Of a stretch of DNA of 64,000 nt, positions 61,701 through 64,000 are shown one piece after another. Below the pieces are notes generated by a model, which was not told where the DNA came from, did no database searches, and was given only the letters and a program-made list of their open reading frames with translations. Source of the stretch: Ascidia mentula (Eukaryota; Chordata; Ascidiacea; Phlebobranchia; Ascidiidae); NCBI GenBank assembly GCA_947561715.1, contig OX387197.1:15993001-16057000 (forward strand), in the 5' to 3' direction. The position numbers were made by a program, and so were the translations under genes. How positions within the stretch are numbered: the stretch's first letter is position 1; every line of letters starts with the position of its first letter.

Positions 61701-64000
61701 CTCGAAAAAAACAGAGTCCAGCCTATCCCACCCAGTCTTAACTTCGGCCCTATCTAGCCCATTGTTAAGTGGGTCGCGAAAAAAACAAGAGTCCAGCCTA
61801 TGTCTCCCATTGTTAAGTGGGCTTGGGGCTCGAAAAAAACAGAGTCCAGCCTATCCCACCCAGTCTTAACTTCGGCCCTATCTCGCCCATTGTTAAGTGG
61901 GTCGCGAAAAAAAACAGAGTCCAGCCTATGTCTCCCATTGTTAAGTGGGCTTGGGGCTCGAAAAAAACAGAGTCCAGCCTATCCCACCCAGTCTTAACTT
62001 CGGCCCTATCTCGCCCATTGTTAAGTGGGTCGCGAAAAAAACAGAGTCCAGCCTATGTCTCCCATTGTTAAGTGAGCTTGGGGCTCGAAAAAAACAGAGT
62101 CCAGCCTATCCCACCCAGTCTTAACTTCGGCCCTATCTAGCCCATTGTTAAGTGGGTCGCGAAAAAAACAAGAGTCCAGCCTATGTCTCCCATTGTTAAG
62201 TGGGCTTGGGGCTCGAAAAAAACAGAGTCCAGCCTATAACACCCAGTCTTAACTTCGGCCCTATTTCGCCCATTGTTAAGTGGGTCGCGAAAAAAACAGA
62301 GTCCAGCCTATGTCTCCCATTGTTAAGTGGGCTTTGGGCTCGAAAAAAACAGAGTCCAGCCTATCCCACCCAGTCTTAACTTCGGCCCTATCTCGCCCAT
62401 TGTTAAGTGGGTCGCGAAAAAAACAGAGTCCAGCCTATGTCTCCCATTGTTAAGTGGGCTTTGTGCTCGAAAAAAACAGAGTCCAGCCTATCCCACCCAG
62501 TCTTAACTTCGGCCCTATCTAGCCCATTGTTAAGTGGGTCGCGAAAAAAACAGAGTCCAGCCTATGTCTCCCATTGTTAAGTGGGCTTGGGGCTCGAAAA
62601 AACAGAGTCCAGCCTATAACACCCAGTCTTAACTTCGGCCCTATTTCGCCCATTGTTAAGTGGGTCGCGTAAAAAACAGAGTCCAGCCTATGTCTCCCAT
62701 TGTTAAGTGGGCTTGGGGCTCGAAAAAAACAGAGTCCAGCCTATAACACCCAGTCTTAACTTCGGCCCTATCTCGCCCATTGTTAAGTGGGTCGCGAAAA
62801 AAACAAGAGTCCAGCCTATGTCTCCCATTGTTAAGTGGGCTTGGGGCTCGAAAAAAACAGAGTCCAGCCTATCCCACCCAGTCTTAACTTCGGCCCTATC
62901 TCGCCCATTGTTAAGTGGGTCGCGAAAAAAAACAGAGTCCAGCCTATGTCTCCCATTGTTAAGTGGGCTTGGGGCTCGAAAAAAACAGAGTCCAGCCTAT
63001 CCCACCCAGTCTTAACTTCGGCCCTATCTCGCCCATTGTTAAGTGGGTCGCGAAAAAAACAGAGTCCAGCCTATGTCTCCCATTGTTAAGTGAGCTTGGG
63101 GCTCGAAAAAAACAGAGTCCAGCCTATCCCACCCAGTCTTAACTTCGGCCCTATCTCGCCCATTGTTAAGTGGGTCGCGAAAAAAACAGAGTCCAGCCTA
63201 TGTCTCCCATTGTGAAGTGGGCTTGGGGCTCGAAAAAAACAGAGTCCAGTCTATAACACCCAGTCTTAACTTCGGCCCTATCTCGCCCATTGTTAAGTGG
63301 GTCGCGAAAAAAACAGAGTCCAGCCTATGTCTCCCATTGTTAAGTGGGCTTGGGGCTAGAAAAAAACAGAGTCCAGCCTATCCCACCCAGTCTTAACTTC
63401 GGCCCTATCTCGCCCATTGTTAAGTGGGTCGCGAAAAAAACAGAGTCCAGCCTATGTCTCCCATTGTTAAGTGGGTCGCGAAAAAAACAGAGTCCAGCCT
63501 ATGTCTCCCATTGTTAAGTGGGCTTGGGGCTCGAAAAAAACAGAGTCCAGCCCATCCCACCCAGTCTTAACTTCGGCCCTATCTAGCCCATTGTTAAGTG
63601 GGTCGCGAAAAAAACAGAGTCCAGCCTATGTCGCCCATTGTTAAGTGGGCTTGGGGCTCGAAAAAAACAGAGTCCAGCCCATCCCACCCAGTCTTAACTT
63701 CGGCCCTATCTCGCCCATTGTTAAGTGGGTCGCGAAAAAAACAGAGTCCAGCCTATGTCGCCCATTGTTAAGTGGGCTTGGGGCTCGAAAAAAACAGAGT
63801 CCAGCCCATCCCACCCAGTCTTAACTTCGGCCCTATCTTGCCCATTGTTAAGTGGGTCGCGAAAAAAACAGAGTCCAGCCTATGTCTGCCATTGTTAAGT
63901 GGGCATGGGGCTCGAAAAAAACAGAGTCCAGCCTATCCCACCCAGTCTTAACTTCGGCGCTATCTAGCCCATTGTTAAGTGGGTCGCGAAAAAAACAGAG
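58791..64000. repeat. sat2 higher-order duplications, 1,017- and 2,899-bp spacing
   Basis: The block from 58791 recurs at 59808 (1,017 bp, 8 units plus one base). The block from about 59370 recurs from 62269 to the window end (2,899 bp), including TTTGTGCTCG (59562, 62461), GTGAAGTGGG and GGCGCTATC. The right-hand copy is cut by the window edge. Confidence 0.8.

Larger units (their letters stand above)
44013..64000 (+). repeat. sat2 satellite array, ~127-bp unit (about 155 copies)
   Basis: The array is built from four modules: CCCATTGTTAAGTGGG; a spacer that is either TCGC or CTTGGGGCTC; GAAAAAAACAGAGTCCAGCC; and, after every second round, CCCACCCAGTCTTAACTTCG plus CCCTATCTCGC-like sequence. 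A 47-bp round and an 80-bp round give a 127-bp unit; variant markers recur at 635 and 762 bp (5 and 6 units). Copies differ by scattered substitutions and by A-run length. Occasional units lack a module, for example near 60530-60600. Short ORFs seen here are by-products of the repeat. The array runs off the window end. Confidence 0.96.

Noticed and set aside
44013-64000. CRISPR-like look of regular short repeats
   Set aside because: The spacers are themselves repeated and the setting is eukaryotic; this is a satellite.
44013-64000. CENP-B box
   Set aside because: The closest word, CTTCGGCCCTATCTCG, breaks the required A and CGGG positions of the CENP-B consensus.
1-64000. LTR retrotransposons, endogenous viruses or other capsid-bearing elements
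   Set aside because: No long terminal repeats, protease, integrase, capsid or envelope motifs were seen. The CCHC protein here is a LINE ORF1.

Overview
The window is a gene-free, repeat-built stretch of a eukaryotic nuclear genome, most probably an invertebrate animal. Evidence for this: two-ORF LINEs with an APE endonuclease and reverse transcriptase, a HARBI1/NAIF1-type Harbinger transposon with short spliceosomal introns, and about 30 kb of satellite DNA. I see no host gene, tRNA or rRNA. The setting looks like pericentromeric or similar heterochromatin; the species cannot be named from what is here.

Layout. (1) A satellite with a 717-bp unit ('sat1') fills 1-2993 and 8717-14441 in essentially identical tandem copies, and recurs as single, slightly different units at 18626-19333, 27626-27788 plus 30709-31255, 36961-37669 and 43272-43823. 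(2) LINEs of the L1/Tx1 group lie between these blocks, all on the minus strand: A (2994-8716), B (14442-18625), C (19334-25028), D (25026-27625), E (31256-36960) and F (37670-43271). A, C, E and F carry uninterrupted ORF1 and ORF2. B has an intact ORF2 but no ORF1. D has an intact ORF1 and only the start of ORF2. Every LINE 3' end that is present sits at the same point of the 717-bp unit, so this looks like a satellite-specific retrotransposon lineage. (3) A complete-looking Harbinger DNA transposon (27789-30708) sits in one sat1 unit, at the centre of a perfect palindrome. (4) From 43824 to the end runs a different satellite ('sat2'), a roughly 127-bp unit arranged in nested larger duplications, with its first ~190 bp inverted.

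How the parts work together. In the LINEs, ORF1 should coat the RNA (an RRM-like region, one CCHC knuckle and an unusual C-terminal CXC-rich domain). ORF2 should nick the sat1 target and copy the RNA. The RNA 3' end folds into a hairpin whose stems co-vary between families, a likely recognition element for ORF2. A second structured element lies just before the ORF1 start. In the Harbinger element the transposase (three exons) and the Myb/SANT-like protein (three exons) converge, flanked by subterminal repeats that may be their binding sites.

History visible in the sequence. C and E, with their flanks, are copies of one 6.6-kb segment offset by 9,000 bp plus the Harbinger insertion. C is fused at its 5' end to the truncated LINE D. 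B is a mosaic of two LINE families. Coordinates of LINE ends are uncertain by a few bases because of shared bases at the junctions.
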